Shown one piece after another: positions 16,382-24,474 of a stretch of DNA of 64,000 nt. The first letter of the stretch is position 1, and each line of letters starts with the position of its first letter. Origin of the DNA: Spirosoma panaciterrae DSM 21099 (GTDB lineage Bacteria; Bacteroidota; Bacteroidia; Cytophagales; Spirosomataceae). The notes beneath the pieces are model-generated. The model saw only the letters and a list, made by a program, of their open reading frames with translations, was not told where the DNA came from and did not search any database. The stretch is from assembly GCF_000374025.1 (NCBI RefSeq), contig NZ_KB893195.1:329019-393018 (forward strand), given 5' to 3'. A program made the position numbers and the translations under genes.

Positions 16382-16604
16382 CGATGTGTGCGTAACGGCT
16401 GGCGTGCAGCGTTTGAATGAATTGGTCTACTACCGATCATCCTACGGACACCAAACCAAAAATATTCGACCAAAAAGGGAGTATTACAGGCCGCCTGACG
16501 ACTATTTTAGTATACGTCCGGAATAACTCTACTCAATAGATAACTATTCTCCGCCAGGTTTACCTTATACGCCTAAACGCCTGCCAACAACAGGCAACCC
16601 TAAT

Positions 16605-17489
16605 ATGCAAACTGAATTGACCACAGTGGCCGATAAACGGGCAGAACAGACCGTTACGTTTGAAAGTCGGTACGCTTCCTCGCCCAATGAAGTGAAAGGC
16701 ATGAATACCGAGCAGCTTCGGCAGAATTTCCTCATCGAAACCTTATTCGTTGCCGACCAATTCCGCTGGGTGTTATCGTTTTTCGACCGCTACCTGACGG
16801 GTGGGATTATGCCCGTAGCCGGAACCCTTACACTGGAAGCTCCCGACCAACTCAAGGCCGCTTATTTCCTCGAGCGTCGGGAACTAGGGATTATCAACGT
16901 TGGTGGACCAGGGCGGGTGATTGCGGGTGGTGTCGCTTACGATTTGGAATACAAAGAAGCCCTTTACGTTGGTCAGGGAATCCAGGATGTACAGTTTCTG
17001 TCGCACGACGAGGCCAAACCGGCCAAATTCTACCTGAATTCTACCCCTGCTCACCGCAACTACCCCACCCGGAAGGTATCGCGGGCCGAAGCCGATGTCG
17101 TAACGTTAGGCAGTCTGGAAACCGCCAACCACCGAACCATCAATAAACTATTGGTTAACAGTGTATTACCCACCTGTCAGCTGCAAATGGGCATGACCGA
17201 GTTGAAAGCCGGAAGCATCTGGAATACTATGCCTGCTCATACGCACGACCGACGGATGGAAGTGTATTTCTATTTTGAAGTTCCCGAAGGGCAAAGCGTT
17301 TGTCATTTCATGGGCCAGCCGCAGGAAACCCGTCATATCTGGATGCAGAATGAGCAGGCTGTGATCTCCCCCAACTGGTCGATCCACTCCGGGGCAGGCA
17401 CCTCCAATTATACCTTTATCTGGGGGATGGCAGGCGAAAACCTCGACTATGGCGACATGGATTTCAGCCCCATTACCGAACTTCGCTAA
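16605..17489 (+). CDS. kduI: 5-dehydro-4-deoxy-D-glucuronate isomerase
   Basis: KduI converts 5-keto-4-deoxyuronate, released from pectin or other uronate polymers by lyases, to 2,5-diketo-3-deoxygluconate. The 294-residue protein aligns with the whole E. coli enzyme with a 16-residue N-terminal offset. The zinc ligands are all present: H212 and H214 (MPAHTHDRRMEVYFY), E219 and H261 (WSIHSGAG). Signature segments GGIMPV, YFLERRELGIINVGG and MGQPQETRHIWMQNEQAVIS confirm it. The extra N-terminal residues may mean that the true start is an internal methionine. The next enzyme, KduD, is not in this window unless the FabG at 59.5 kb serves, which is unlikely. Confidence 0.96.
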   Translation: MQTELTTVADKRAEQTVTFESRYASSPNEVKGMNTEQLRQNFLIETLFVADQFRWVLSFFDRYLTGGIMPVAGTLTLEAPDQLKAAYFLERRELGIINVGGPGRVIAGGVAYDLEYKEALYVGQGIQDVQFLSHDEAKPAKFYLNSTPAHRNYPTRKVSRAEADVVTLGSLETANHRTINKLLVNSVLPTCQLQMGMTELKAGSIWNTMPAHTHDRRMEVYFYFEVPEGQSVCHFMGQPQETRHIWMQNEQAVISPNWSIHSGAGTSNYTFIWGMAGENLDYGDMDFSPITELR

Positions 17490-17503
17490 ACGGTTTCAGG
17501 TTT

Positions 17504-17557
17504 CAGGTTTAACAGGTCAAGCTCGTTGATTATAAAAAACTTGACCTGTTAAACCTG
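17504..17557 (+). terminator. 18-bp perfect hairpin after kduI
   Basis: CAGGTTTAACAGGTCAAG (17504-17521) pairs without mismatch with its complement at 17540-17557. The left flank carries an extra CAGGTTT direct repeat. It separates kduI from the ROK gene. Confidence 0.7.
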
Positions 17558-17584
17558 AACCACTAAACCTGAACCCATTACCTA

Positions 17585-18505
17585 ATGCAAACTTACTGGG
17601 GTGTTGACCTGGGTGGGACCAAAATTGAAGGGGTCGTTTTAACGGCTCCGTCGCCCAACGCAGTCCTGATCCGCAAACGCATCGACACGGAAGCTCATTA
17701 CGGCTACGAGCATATTATCAACCAGATCGTTAAGCTCATCAATCTTCTCAAAGCCGAAACCGGTATCACGCCCGACAAAATCGGCTTCTGCACCCCGGGT
17801 ACGCTGGACCCCGGCCTGGGAACCATGAAAAACTCGAACATGACCTGCATCAACGGAATGCCCTTCCGCGATGATCTGATTCGAGCTTTGGGCATTCCCG
17901 TCACCACCACCAACGATGCCAATTGCTTTGCCCTTTCCGAAGCCACTATGGGCATTGTACAGGATGTCGTTCCCGACTACCGCACCGTATTTGGCGTTAT
18001 CCTCGGAACGGGCGTCGGCGGGGGTGTTGTCTTTCGGGGGATGGATGGACAGGCGGTTGTGCAGGCTGGCCGACAAGGAATTGGGGGCGAATGGGGCCAT
18101 AACATTCTGGAAGAAAACGGCTATGCCTGTTACTGCGGCAAACGTGGCTGCAATGAACAGGTTATTTCGGGGCCAGCCCTCCAGCGGTTCTACCTCGAAC
18201 AAAGTGGCGAAAACCGGAATCTCAAAGAAATTCTCGACCGCTATCACCAGCGCATCGACCCCTATGCCGAAGCCACCGTCGAACGGATGCTGGAGTATTT
18301 CGGCCGGGCCGTATCTACTATTGTCAATATGCTCGATCCAGATGCGATCATTCTGGGCGGGGGCGTCGGTAATGTTGATTTACTCTATACCGAGGGCGTT
18401 GAGCGTGCAAAAAAATACGTCTTCAACGACGGTCGGCTTAATACGCTCTTTCTCAAGCCTAAACTGGGCGACAGTGCCGGGGTGTTTGGGGCCGCGTTGA
18501 TATAA
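17585..18505 (+). CDS. ROK-family sugar kinase (fructokinase/glucokinase type)
   Basis: A 306-residue cytoplasmic kinase. WGVDLGGTKIEGVVL at residues 5-19 is the phosphate-binding loop of the ROK family; NDANCFALSE holds the catalytic aspartate; GTGVGGGVV follows; and CYCGKRGCNEQVISGPAL is the zinc-binding CxCGxxGCxE motif. The form with GLGTMKNSNM and NGMPF is close to E. coli Mak and related fructokinases. In this block, with a FucP-type transporter and KduI, it probably phosphorylates the imported sugar. Substrate is inferred. Confidence 0.9.
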   Translation: MQTYWGVDLGGTKIEGVVLTAPSPNAVLIRKRIDTEAHYGYEHIINQIVKLINLLKAETGITPDKIGFCTPGTLDPGLGTMKNSNMTCINGMPFRDDLIRALGIPVTTTNDANCFALSEATMGIVQDVVPDYRTVFGVILGTGVGGGVVFRGMDGQAVVQAGRQGIGGEWGHNILEENGYACYCGKRGCNEQVISGPALQRFYLEQSGENRNLKEILDRYHQRIDPYAEATVERMLEYFGRAVSTIVNMLDPDAIILGGGVGNVDLLYTEGVERAKKYVFNDGRLNTLFLKPKLGDSAGVFGAALI

Positions 18506-18516
18506 ACTAAAGACGT

Positions 18517-18579
18517 AAAGCAGAAAGGCGTAAAGGGTGAATGGATAAAATGCGTTCACCTTTTACGCCTTTCTGCTTT
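18517..18579. terminator. 25-bp hairpin between convergent ROK and sigma factor genes
   Basis: The purine-rich arm at 18517-18541 pairs with 18555-18579 over 25 bp with one G-T wobble, around a 13-base loop. It begins 12 bases after the ROK stop and ends two bases before the sigma factor stop, serving both. Confidence 0.8.
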
Positions 18580-18580
18580 T

Positions 18581-19834
18581 CTATCTTTCTGTCTTCCTCC
18601 TCAACAATTCCTTTTCAGCCATAGATGTAGTAAGCTGCATAGCTCGCTGGTAATGAATCCGGGCGGGCTCAACTTGGCCACATTGTTCATACAAATCTCC
18701 CAGAACTGCGTGGTAATGGTGCATGGCATCCAACCCGGATAAATTGGCCACTTCGATCAACGCTTTTTGTGGCCCTTCCACTTTAGCCAGCGCAACGGCC
18801 CGATGCAACGCAACCACGGGCGATGGCTTTAGTGCCAGCAGCAAGTCATAATACATCAATACCGTTGACCAACTGGTCGCTTCGTAAGTAGGTGCTATAC
18901 AATGGAGCATGGCAATACCCGCTTCGAGGTGGTATTCGCTGGGCCCTGCGCCCTCAGCCGAACGATTCAGGTAGATATGTCCCTGTTGGATGAGCGTCTG
19001 GTTCCATCGACTCCGGTCCTGATCGGCTAACAGAATAATGGCTCCATTCGCATCGGTCCGGGCATCGAAACGGGCAGCCTGAAAGCACATGAGTGCCAAT
19101 AACGCATCGACCGATGGCCGCTGGGTACGCGGAGTCTGGGCCAGCAGCAGACAGAGCCGCATGGCCTCTTCACATAAATCCTGCCGAATCAGTTGATCGG
19201 AATTCGACGAATTGTACCCCTCGCTGAACAGCAGATAGATACTTTTCAGAACAGCATCCAGCCGAACCAGCAACTGAGCGCCCGTCGGCACTTCGAGTTG
19301 AATGCCATCCTGCCGAAGCTTTTCTTTGGCCCGGTAGATCCGTTTGGCAATCGTTTCTTCAGTCGTCAGAAAGGCTCCGGCTATCTCCCGAACGCTTAGA
19401 CCGCACAGAATTTTCAGGCACATCGCCATCTGCGACTCGGCCCCAATAGCTGGATGGCAGATCGCAAACAGCATCCGCAACTGGCTGTCGGTGATTTCTT
19501 CATCGAAAAAGTAGCGATCCTGCATCGTATCGGCGTTTTCCTGTTGATGCCCATACGCGGTTTCGGTACTCATTTCCCGAAAGCGTTTTTCACGACGAAC
19601 TACATCCAGAGCTTTGTTGCGGGCCACCCGATACAGCCACGCTCTCGGATTATCCGGAACGCCGTGAAATCGCCAGCTCTGTAAAGCCTGCACCATCGTA
19701 TCCTGCACAATATCTTCGGCCAGATCGAGCCGGTCAAACCCAAACATACAGGTCAATACCGACGCAATCCGGCCAGCCTCGTGCCGAAACAGATGGGCTA
19801 CCAGTTGATTGGATTCGTTTCCTGTTAACGCCAT
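18581..19834 (-). CDS. ECF42-type RNA polymerase sigma factor with C-terminal extension
   Basis: A 417-residue ECF sigma factor. Region 2 covers about residues 10-80 (DLAEDIVQDTMVQALQSW, NPRAWLYRVARNKALDVVRR) and region 4 about 105-165 (LCGLSVREIAGAFLTTEET). A long helical extension of about 240 residues follows, including the DUF6596-like part (SIYLLFSEGYNSS) and TPR-like helices at the end (ALHRAVALAKVEGPQKAL). This layout, and a YCII/DGPF gene beside it, define the ECF42 group, in which the extension rather than a membrane anti-sigma controls activity. No anti-sigma gene is present. The start overlaps the upstream DUF1761 gene by 10 bases. Confidence 0.92.
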   Translation of the reverse strand: MALTGNESNQLVAHLFRHEAGRIASVLTCMFGFDRLDLAEDIVQDTMVQALQSWRFHGVPDNPRAWLYRVARNKALDVVRREKRFREMSTETAYGHQQENADTMQDRYFFDEEITDSQLRMLFAICHPAIGAESQMAMCLKILCGLSVREIAGAFLTTEETIAKRIYRAKEKLRQDGIQLEVPTGAQLLVRLDAVLKSIYLLFSEGYNSSNSDQLIRQDLCEEAMRLCLLLAQTPRTQRPSVDALLALMCFQAARFDARTDANGAIILLADQDRSRWNQTLIQQGHIYLNRSAEGAGPSEYHLEAGIAMLHCIAPTYEATSWSTVLMYYDLLLALKPSPVVALHRAVALAKVEGPQKALIEVANLSGLDAMHHYHAVLGDLYEQCGQVEPARIHYQRAMQLTTSMAEKELLRRKTER

Positions 19835-20235
19835 CCACCTAAAATAAGTCCCATGACGATAAAACTAATCGTTACATACCCACCGTGAATCAGCATGTAT
19901 CGGGTTGTTTTTCGTTCAAACTGTCCGATCACAAAAATCGACATAGCGGCCCACCCGAAACCGGCCAGAAACCCAGCCATAGCGCCCCAACTCGTCGTTG
20001 TTTTAGCATCGTTCAGAAACATCGCCAGGTTGAAGGCCATCACGAATGAAAACAGGAGAGTCAGGCCAAAAATCCTGGGCATATTGCCTTGCTGCAAGTC
20101 AGCCTTCGAGAAGTTATTTTCGGCCATCCATGCCTTCCCGAACAACAGTCCAGAATACCATACTCCACCGATTAAAAAATTGGCCAGCGTAGCGACCAGA
20201 ATGGCCGCCCAGTTGAGGGTTGAAATGTCCATGTT
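19825..20235 (-). CDS. DUF1761 family membrane protein
   Basis: A 136-residue integral membrane protein with four hydrophobic helices. The N-terminal helix reads LNWAAILVATLANFLIGGVWYS, and FGLTLLFSFVMAFNLAMFL and GFLAGFGWAAMSIFVIGQF follow. This matches DUF1761, a family of unknown function. I place the start at 20235 (MDISTLNW) because the frame upstream to 20322 runs through a terminator-like hairpin and has no protein character. The stop overlaps the sigma factor start, so the two are co-expressed. It may be a target or partner of the sigma factor. Confidence 0.8.
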   Translation of the reverse strand, partial: NMDISTLNWAAILVATLANFLIGGVWYSGLLFGKAWMAENNFSKADLQQGNMPRIFGLTLLFSFVMAFNLAMFLNDAKTTTSWGAMAGFLAGFGWAAMSIFVIGQFERKTTRYMLIHGGYVTISFIVMGLILGGWR

Positions 20236-20280
20236 GAAAAAGCGGGTCGATCGAATTAACGGTTTAGGGTTTAGGGAAGT

Positions 20281-20339
20281 CTGGGTTCTGCTAATCCGGC
20301 AAGTTGGAATAAACCGATCCATAGATTAGCAGAACCCAG
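20281..20339. terminator. 15-bp hairpin between the YCII and DUF1761 genes
   Basis: CTGGGTTCTGCTAAT (20281-20295) pairs perfectly with ATTAGCAGAACCCAG (20325-20339). It lies directly after the YCII stop on the minus strand, so most YCII transcripts should end here and the DUF1761-sigma pair may have its own promoter. Confidence 0.65.
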
Positions 20340-20345
20340 AAATGC

Positions 20346-20699
20346 CTACTCGAAGTTGATGATCGGCCGTACTTCAACGGTACCATCCGAATCGAACATA
20401 GGGCAGCCCTTCGCCAGTTCGACGGCTTCGTCCAGACTGGCCGCTGTCAGTAGCATATAGCCACCTACAATTTCTTTCCCTTCGGTAAACGGCCCATCCG
20501 TAATAACCTGTCCGCCTTTGGTCATCGTTTTTCCGACGGGTGCCAGAGCGTCGGTTCCAATTAGTTTTCCCTGGGCAGCAATACCCCCGATCCAGGTATT
20601 CCATTTCTGAATTTCGGCCTGCATGGCTTCGGGCGACATTTCCATAAATGCGGTTTCCTGAGAATACGGCGAGTGAAAGACGAGCATAAATTTGTCCAT
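20346..20699 (-). CDS. YCII-related (DGPF domain) protein, partner of the ECF42 sigma factor
   Basis: A 117-residue single-domain protein of the YCII/DGPF family. The name-giving motif is at residues 68-71 (VITDGPFTEGKE), and GGYMLLTAASLDEAVELAKG completes the fold. DGPF genes sit beside ECF42 sigma factors across many phyla and are their usual targets; some homologues have been proposed to bind or turn over small molecules, but the reaction is unknown. The gene lies first in the sigma factor cluster and has an ECF-like promoter about 45 bases upstream. Confidence 0.92.
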   Translation of the reverse strand: MDKFMLVFHSPYSQETAFMEMSPEAMQAEIQKWNTWIGGIAAQGKLIGTDALAPVGKTMTKGGQVITDGPFTEGKEIVGGYMLLTAASLDEAVELAKGCPMFDSDGTVEVRPIINFE

Positions 20700-20744
20700 A
20701 CGATTTGATTGTTTTGGAAGTTATTGATTTGTTTTCGTCACTAA

Positions 20745-20771
20745 GACGAACGAGTTTCGGTAAATCGGACA
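20745..20771 (-). promoter_or_regulatory. Possible ECF-type promoter of the YCII gene
   Basis: Read on the minus strand, TGTCCGA (20771-20765) is followed after 16 bases by CGTC (20748-20745). This resembles the TGTC / CGTC form and spacing reported for ECF41/ECF42 promoters. The first base of the YCII gene is 46 bases downstream. It would make the YCII gene a target of the neighbouring sigma factor. Confidence 0.4.
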
Positions 20772-20987
20772 GGTAAGCAAAAAAAAATCTTTTTCGTTTA
20801 CCAAGTGGTTATGCACGCGAAATTGCGACAGTAAGTTTCGCAAAAAATGAGCTTATTCGTTACGAGAAAGACCGATACGACCCGGAAGGTCTGCCATTTT
20901 ATCATTTAAAAAGCAACTTTCCCCGTTTACTTGTTGTACTAAAAAGAAGGCACTGCCATAACAGGGGGTGTTGTAAAAAAACCAATC

Positions 20988-21455
20988 ATGAACATTACAA
21001 AAAACAAGGTAGCCGCCATCCATTATACCCTGCGCGATGATCAGGGCACGATTCTGGATTCGAGCCAGGGCCGCGATCCGTTGTATTATCTGCACGGGGC
21101 CCAAAACCTGATTCCGGGTATGGAAGAAGGGCTGGAAGGCCGCACAACAGGCGATCATTTCCAAATTGATGTTTCGCCCGAAAAAGGCTACGGCAAACGT
21201 GACCCACAACTTGTTGAGGCAGTCCCCCGCCGGGCATTTGGTGGTCAGAACATAGAAGTTGGGATGCAATTTCAAACAAACGATGGTCAGGTAGTTACCG
21301 TAACTGGCGTTGATCCTGAGAATATTACCGTTGATGCAAACCATCCGCTGGCCGACCAGAATCTGCATTTCGATGTAGAAGTGATCGAAGTCCGCGATGC
21401 CAGCCCCGAGGAATTAGCACACGGCCATGTCCACGGCCCTGGTGGTCATCATTAA
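20988..21455 (+). CDS. slyD: FKBP-type peptidyl-prolyl isomerase, SlyD-like
   Basis: A 155-residue cytoplasmic prolyl isomerase and chaperone. The FKBP domain is split as in SlyD: residues 5-70 (YTLRDDQGTILDSSQGRDPL, GAQNLIPGMEEGLEGRTTGD), an insert-in-flap domain from about 75 to 125 (GYGKRDPQLVEAVPRRAF), then return to FKBP at VDANHPLADQNLHFDVEVIEVRD. The end is histidine-rich (HGHVHGPGGHH), a short version of the metal-binding tail that binds nickel in E. coli. It is transcribed alone. Confidence 0.93.
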   Translation: MNITKNKVAAIHYTLRDDQGTILDSSQGRDPLYYLHGAQNLIPGMEEGLEGRTTGDHFQIDVSPEKGYGKRDPQLVEAVPRRAFGGQNIEVGMQFQTNDGQVVTVTGVDPENITVDANHPLADQNLHFDVEVIEVRDASPEELAHGHVHGPGGHH

Positions 21456-21465
21456 AAAGCATAGA

Positions 21466-21517
21466 GCATAGGGGTAAGGGAATAGGAGAGAATTTGCCTA
21501 TGCCCTTACCCCTATGC
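21466..21517 (+). terminator. 15-bp hairpin after slyD
   Basis: GCATAGGGGTAAGGG (21466-21480) pairs perfectly with CCCTTACCCCTATGC (21503-21517). The right arm would be translated if the next gene started at 21514, which argues for the later start at 21541. Confidence 0.7.
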
Positions 21518-21540
21518 CTAAAAGCCGTATCTTTGCGCCC

Positions 21541-22491
21541 ATGTCACAGATCGGCACTGACATACAGGTAGCAAAGGCGTTTCTGGAAGCGGGAAATGTG
21601 GTAGGTATTCCCACCGAAACCGTTTACGGATTAGCGGGTAATGCACTCAACCCCGACGCGGTACTAACCATTTTTCGGGTTAAGAATCGCCCCTCCTTCG
21701 ATCCGCTCATTGTCCATACGGATTCCCTCGATAAGCTGAGCCAATTTGTTTCAGAGATTCCGGAAGCTGCTCAAAAGCTAGCTGCCACGTTCTGGCCAGG
21801 CCCGCTTACGTTGCTCCTGCCCAGGCAAGACATCATCCCTGATCTGGTCACCTCTGGCTTGCCGCGCGTAGCGGTGCGAATACCCCATCATCCCCTTACC
21901 CTGGCCCTACTGCGTTCGCTGGATTTTCCCCTGGCCGCACCCAGCGCAAACCCGTTTGGATACATCAGTCCTACTACGGCTCAGCATGTAGCCGACCAGC
22001 TTGGTAATCAGGTGCCGTATATTCTGGACGGAGGAGCCGCAGGCGTCGGTCTTGAATCAACCATTGTAGGCTTTGAAGCGAATCAGCCTACGGTGTTCCG
22101 ATTGGGGGGACTAGCTATTGAACAGATGGAACAGGTGATTGGTCCGGTTGAGGTTCGCACGCACTCAACATCGAATCCTAAAGCGCCCGGAATGCTGAGC
22201 AGCCATTATGCCCCCCGTAAACCGCTGATCCTGCTGCAACCGGGCGAAAGCCCACAACTGGGTGAGCGGGTGGGCGCATTGGCCTTTCGAGAACCCTTTG
22301 GCGGGATTCTATCCGAAAATCAACGCATCCTCTCTCCTACCGGCGACCTGACTGAAGCCGCCAAAAACCTGTTTGCCTATCTCCGTGCTCTGGATTCAGC
22401 ACCCGTCGATGTCATTTATGCCGAACCTTTACCCAATCAGGGACTCGGCTGGGCCATGAACGACCGACTACGACGAGCCAGTGTACAGTAA
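21541..22491 (+). CDS. L-threonylcarbamoyladenylate synthase (Sua5/TsaC)
   Basis: Makes threonylcarbamoyl-AMP from threonine, bicarbonate and ATP, the first step of t6A37 modification of ANN-decoding tRNAs. Of 316 residues from the chosen start, the first 200 form the YrdC-like domain (AGNVVGIPTETVYGLAGNALN, KNRPSFDPLIVH, FWPGPLTLLLPRQ, SAPSANPFGYISPTTAQHV as the binding cleft). The remainder is the Sua5 C-terminal domain after a linker (APGMLSSHYAPRKPL). Two-domain Sua5 is therefore the better name than TsaC. The start at 21541 is chosen because an earlier ATG at 21514 lies inside the slyD terminator. Confidence 0.94.
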   Translation: MSQIGTDIQVAKAFLEAGNVVGIPTETVYGLAGNALNPDAVLTIFRVKNRPSFDPLIVHTDSLDKLSQFVSEIPEAAQKLAATFWPGPLTLLLPRQDIIPDLVTSGLPRVAVRIPHHPLTLALLRSLDFPLAAPSANPFGYISPTTAQHVADQLGNQVPYILDGGAAGVGLESTIVGFEANQPTVFRLGGLAIEQMEQVIGPVEVRTHSTSNPKAPGMLSSHYAPRKPLILLQPGESPQLGERVGALAFREPFGGILSENQRILSPTGDLTEAAKNLFAYLRALDSAPVDVIYAEPLPNQGLGWAMNDRLRRASVQ

Positions 22492-22592
22492 TTTTTTTGT
22501 CACCATTTTTGTTATATATTTATCTGTAGTTTTGCGACAAAGCACAATGCTATTCGCAAAAACGCTGATTTAGATATCAACTACGATCAATC

Positions 22593-22796
22593 ATGACCTC
22601 CGAAGAAATAAAGAAAAACGAACGCCGTGAGCGGTCGTTAGCCATTGCCCGACGTATGATGGCCAACAAGAAAGCCGCTGAGCAAGAGGCTATCGATGAA
22701 TACAAAAACAACCCTGCCAAACAGGCGTTGGTTGAGGAATTACGACGTAAAAATGAAGAAGCAGGAACTCCCATCGTTAGGTTACCGATTCCGTAA
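22593..22796 (+). CDS. Small charged protein overlapping the DUF6169 gene
   Basis: A 67-residue, highly charged, helical protein (EEIKKNERRERSLAIARRMM, DEYKNNPAKQALVEELRRKN) without cysteine or membrane segment. It is not a recognised family. It looks real because the sequence has a sensible amphipathic pattern and because the next gene overlaps its end by 44 bases in another frame, an arrangement typical of translational coupling. The size, charge and overlap resemble an antitoxin or small partner protein, but no toxin fold is apparent in the neighbour. Function unknown. Confidence 0.6.
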   Translation: MTSEEIKKNERRERSLAIARRMMANKKAAEQEAIDEYKNNPAKQALVEELRRKNEEAGTPIVRLPIP

Positions 22797-23268
22797 TGAT
22801 CTTACCACTCCCAATGTATTCGTTTTTGAAACGAGCAATTCGATCGTCTATGAAATCCGCTTTAAGCCAAGCGGCTATATTTTCGCAAACGACCCTGACC
22901 TGGAGCCGTTTGTCTTTGAGATGAGTATCGTTGTCATTGACAACCCGACCGGAAAACGCCCCCCACGCGATACGCTGGTTCCTCCTACACTCACGGCCAT
23001 TTTCAGTATCTTTTTTGAGCAGCATGAACGTATTGTGGTTTACATCTGCGATACTTCCGATAAACGCGGTGAGGCCAGACAACGCAAATTTTCCAGTTGG
23101 CTGACTCTTTACGGTGGGGACAATTACATACAATTCAATGATCGTTTGCAGGACGATTCTGGTGAAATCTACTTCGTATCGTTCGTTATCAAAAGTTCAA
23201 ATCCGTATCAGCAACGCCTGATTGTTGCCTTTAGTGAGCTGATCACAGCGAATCAGCAAGATAAATAA
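22753..23268 (+). CDS. DUF6169 family protein
   Basis: A 171-residue cytoplasmic protein with the pattern of the Bacteroidota family DUF6169: YRFRNDLTTPNVFVFETSNS, IVYEIRFKPSGYIF, and FSIFFEQHERIVVYICDTSD followed by GEARQRKFSSWL. I start it at 22753 (MKKQELPSLG), inside the preceding small gene, because residues upstream in the frame look unconserved. Proteins of this family are of unknown function and occur next to assorted small genes. Co-expression with the 67-residue protein is likely. Confidence 0.75.
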   Translation: MKKQELPSLGYRFRNDLTTPNVFVFETSNSIVYEIRFKPSGYIFANDPDLEPFVFEMSIVVIDNPTGKRPPRDTLVPPTLTAIFSIFFEQHERIVVYICDTSDKRGEARQRKFSSWLTLYGGDNYIQFNDRLQDDSGEIYFVSFVIKSSNPYQQRLIVAFSELITANQQDK

Positions 23269-23284
23269 GCCGGTAACTTTCGCA

Positions 23285-24358
23285 TCAAATCACTTCCTGC
23301 TCAATAGCATCAGCCGCTTTAGTCGCCAGTTCAATAATCATAGGCAGTAAGTGGCCGAAACGGGCGTCCTGGCTGTAGCCCTGCTTCCAGCGTGCATAAA
23401 TCTGCTGGGCGATCACGGCATTTTTGTAAAGCCCGAAAACGTAATAAAATAAAATATCGGTCAGGTCACGGCCACTTTGCCTTTCGTAATGAGCTACGAC
23501 TTCTCGCCGGGTAAGGTTGCCGGGAAGCCACGTCAGATTAAAATTTCGATAGGCCGGACTGTCCTCGGCTTCTGACCAATACGCCAGAGTAGCGCCCAGG
23601 TCCATCAGCGGATCGCCGACCGTTGCCATTTCCCAATCCAGTACACCTTTTATTTCCGGCATTGGCTCACCCGTTGCTTTGTCAGCGGCCAGAATTACAT
23701 TATCGTACTTATAATCGTTGTGCAGAAAAGCCGGAGGTTGTTTGCGGGGGTAGTGCTGCTGAAGCCAGTTACCAACCTGATCCATGGCCGGAATTTTATC
23801 CGTTTCGGCCTGTCGGTATCGCCCGATCCAGCCTTCTACCTGTCGCTGTACGTAGCCGTCGGGTTTACCGAGCTGACCAAGTCCGGTTGCGACTATATCC
23901 AGTCGATGAATGGCAACCAGGTTATCGATCAGGGCTTCCGAAAGTTGGCGCATTCGTTCGGGAGCGAGTTCCAGACCGGGTGCCATTGTTGCCCGCAGAA
24001 TAATACCCGAAACGCGTTTCATGATGTAAAAGGGGGCTCCAAGTACATCGGTCGTTTCGCAATACACGATGGGTTCGGGTATTTTGTTGTACTGCCCATT
24101 CAGCAGCGACAGCACCCGAAACTCCCGGCCCATATCGTGCCCCCCTTTGATATTGGCCCCAACGGGAGGTCGTCGGAGTACATACTCGCCATCGGTAGTT
24201 TTGAGCCAGTATGTCAGGTTTGAAAACCCACCCGGAAACTGTCGTATCTCCGTAACCTCACCCATATCGGGAGCGTGTTCATGGAGGTACGCATTTAAAC
24301 GAACCCGATCCAGTTCGTCGCCTACCCGAACCGACCGGGGCATATCAGGAGCAATCAT
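23285..24358 (-). CDS. ACAD10/11-type phosphotransferase (APH-fold kinase)
   Basis: A 357-residue kinase of the aminoglycoside phosphotransferase fold. ATP-binding parts are at the front (FPGGFSNLTYWLKTTDGEYVLRRPP); FLHNDYKYDNVILA holds the catalytic aspartate, and GVLDWEMATVGDPLMDLG the metal-binding one. This subfamily matches the kinase half of human ACAD10/ACAD11 and bacterial LvaA, which phosphorylate 4-hydroxyacyl-CoA so that an acyl-CoA dehydrogenase-type partner can remove the phosphate. An acyl-CoA dehydrogenase of the right type lies 787 bases upstream on the same strand, with only a response regulator between. Antibiotic resistance is not indicated. Confidence 0.87.
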   Translation of the reverse strand: MIAPDMPRSVRVGDELDRVRLNAYLHEHAPDMGEVTEIRQFPGGFSNLTYWLKTTDGEYVLRRPPVGANIKGGHDMGREFRVLSLLNGQYNKIPEPIVYCETTDVLGAPFYIMKRVSGIILRATMAPGLELAPERMRQLSEALIDNLVAIHRLDIVATGLGQLGKPDGYVQRQVEGWIGRYRQAETDKIPAMDQVGNWLQQHYPRKQPPAFLHNDYKYDNVILAADKATGEPMPEIKGVLDWEMATVGDPLMDLGATLAYWSEAEDSPAYRNFNLTWLPGNLTRREVVAHYERQSGRDLTDILFYYVFGLYKNAVIAQQIYARWKQGYSQDARFGHLLPMIIELATKAADAIEQEVI

Positions 24359-24374
24359 CAGATGTAGGATGTAA

Positions 24375-24414
24375 AAAGTAGGATGTAAAGCGTTTAAAGC
24401 CTACAGCCTACTTT
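24375..24414 (-). terminator. Hairpin after the LuxR-type regulator
   Basis: AAAGTAGGATGTA (24375-24387) pairs with TACAGCCTACTTT (24402-24414) over 13 bp with one mismatch. It lies between the response regulator stop and the phosphotransferase start. Confidence 0.5.
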
Positions 24415-24474
24415 ATGCCTGTTGGACATTAAAACTCAGTATTCAGGCTTGCTGCCTGGTGACCTCTATCGAGC

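Noticed and set aside
20235..20322. N-terminal extension of the DUF1761 protein by 29 residues
   Set aside because: The extension runs through a 15-bp terminator hairpin and has no membrane or domain character; the start at 20235 begins directly with the family pattern.
23285..24358. Aminoglycoside resistance gene
   Set aside because: The fold is shared, but the sequence and the adjacent acyl-CoA dehydrogenase fit the ACAD10/11 kinase group.
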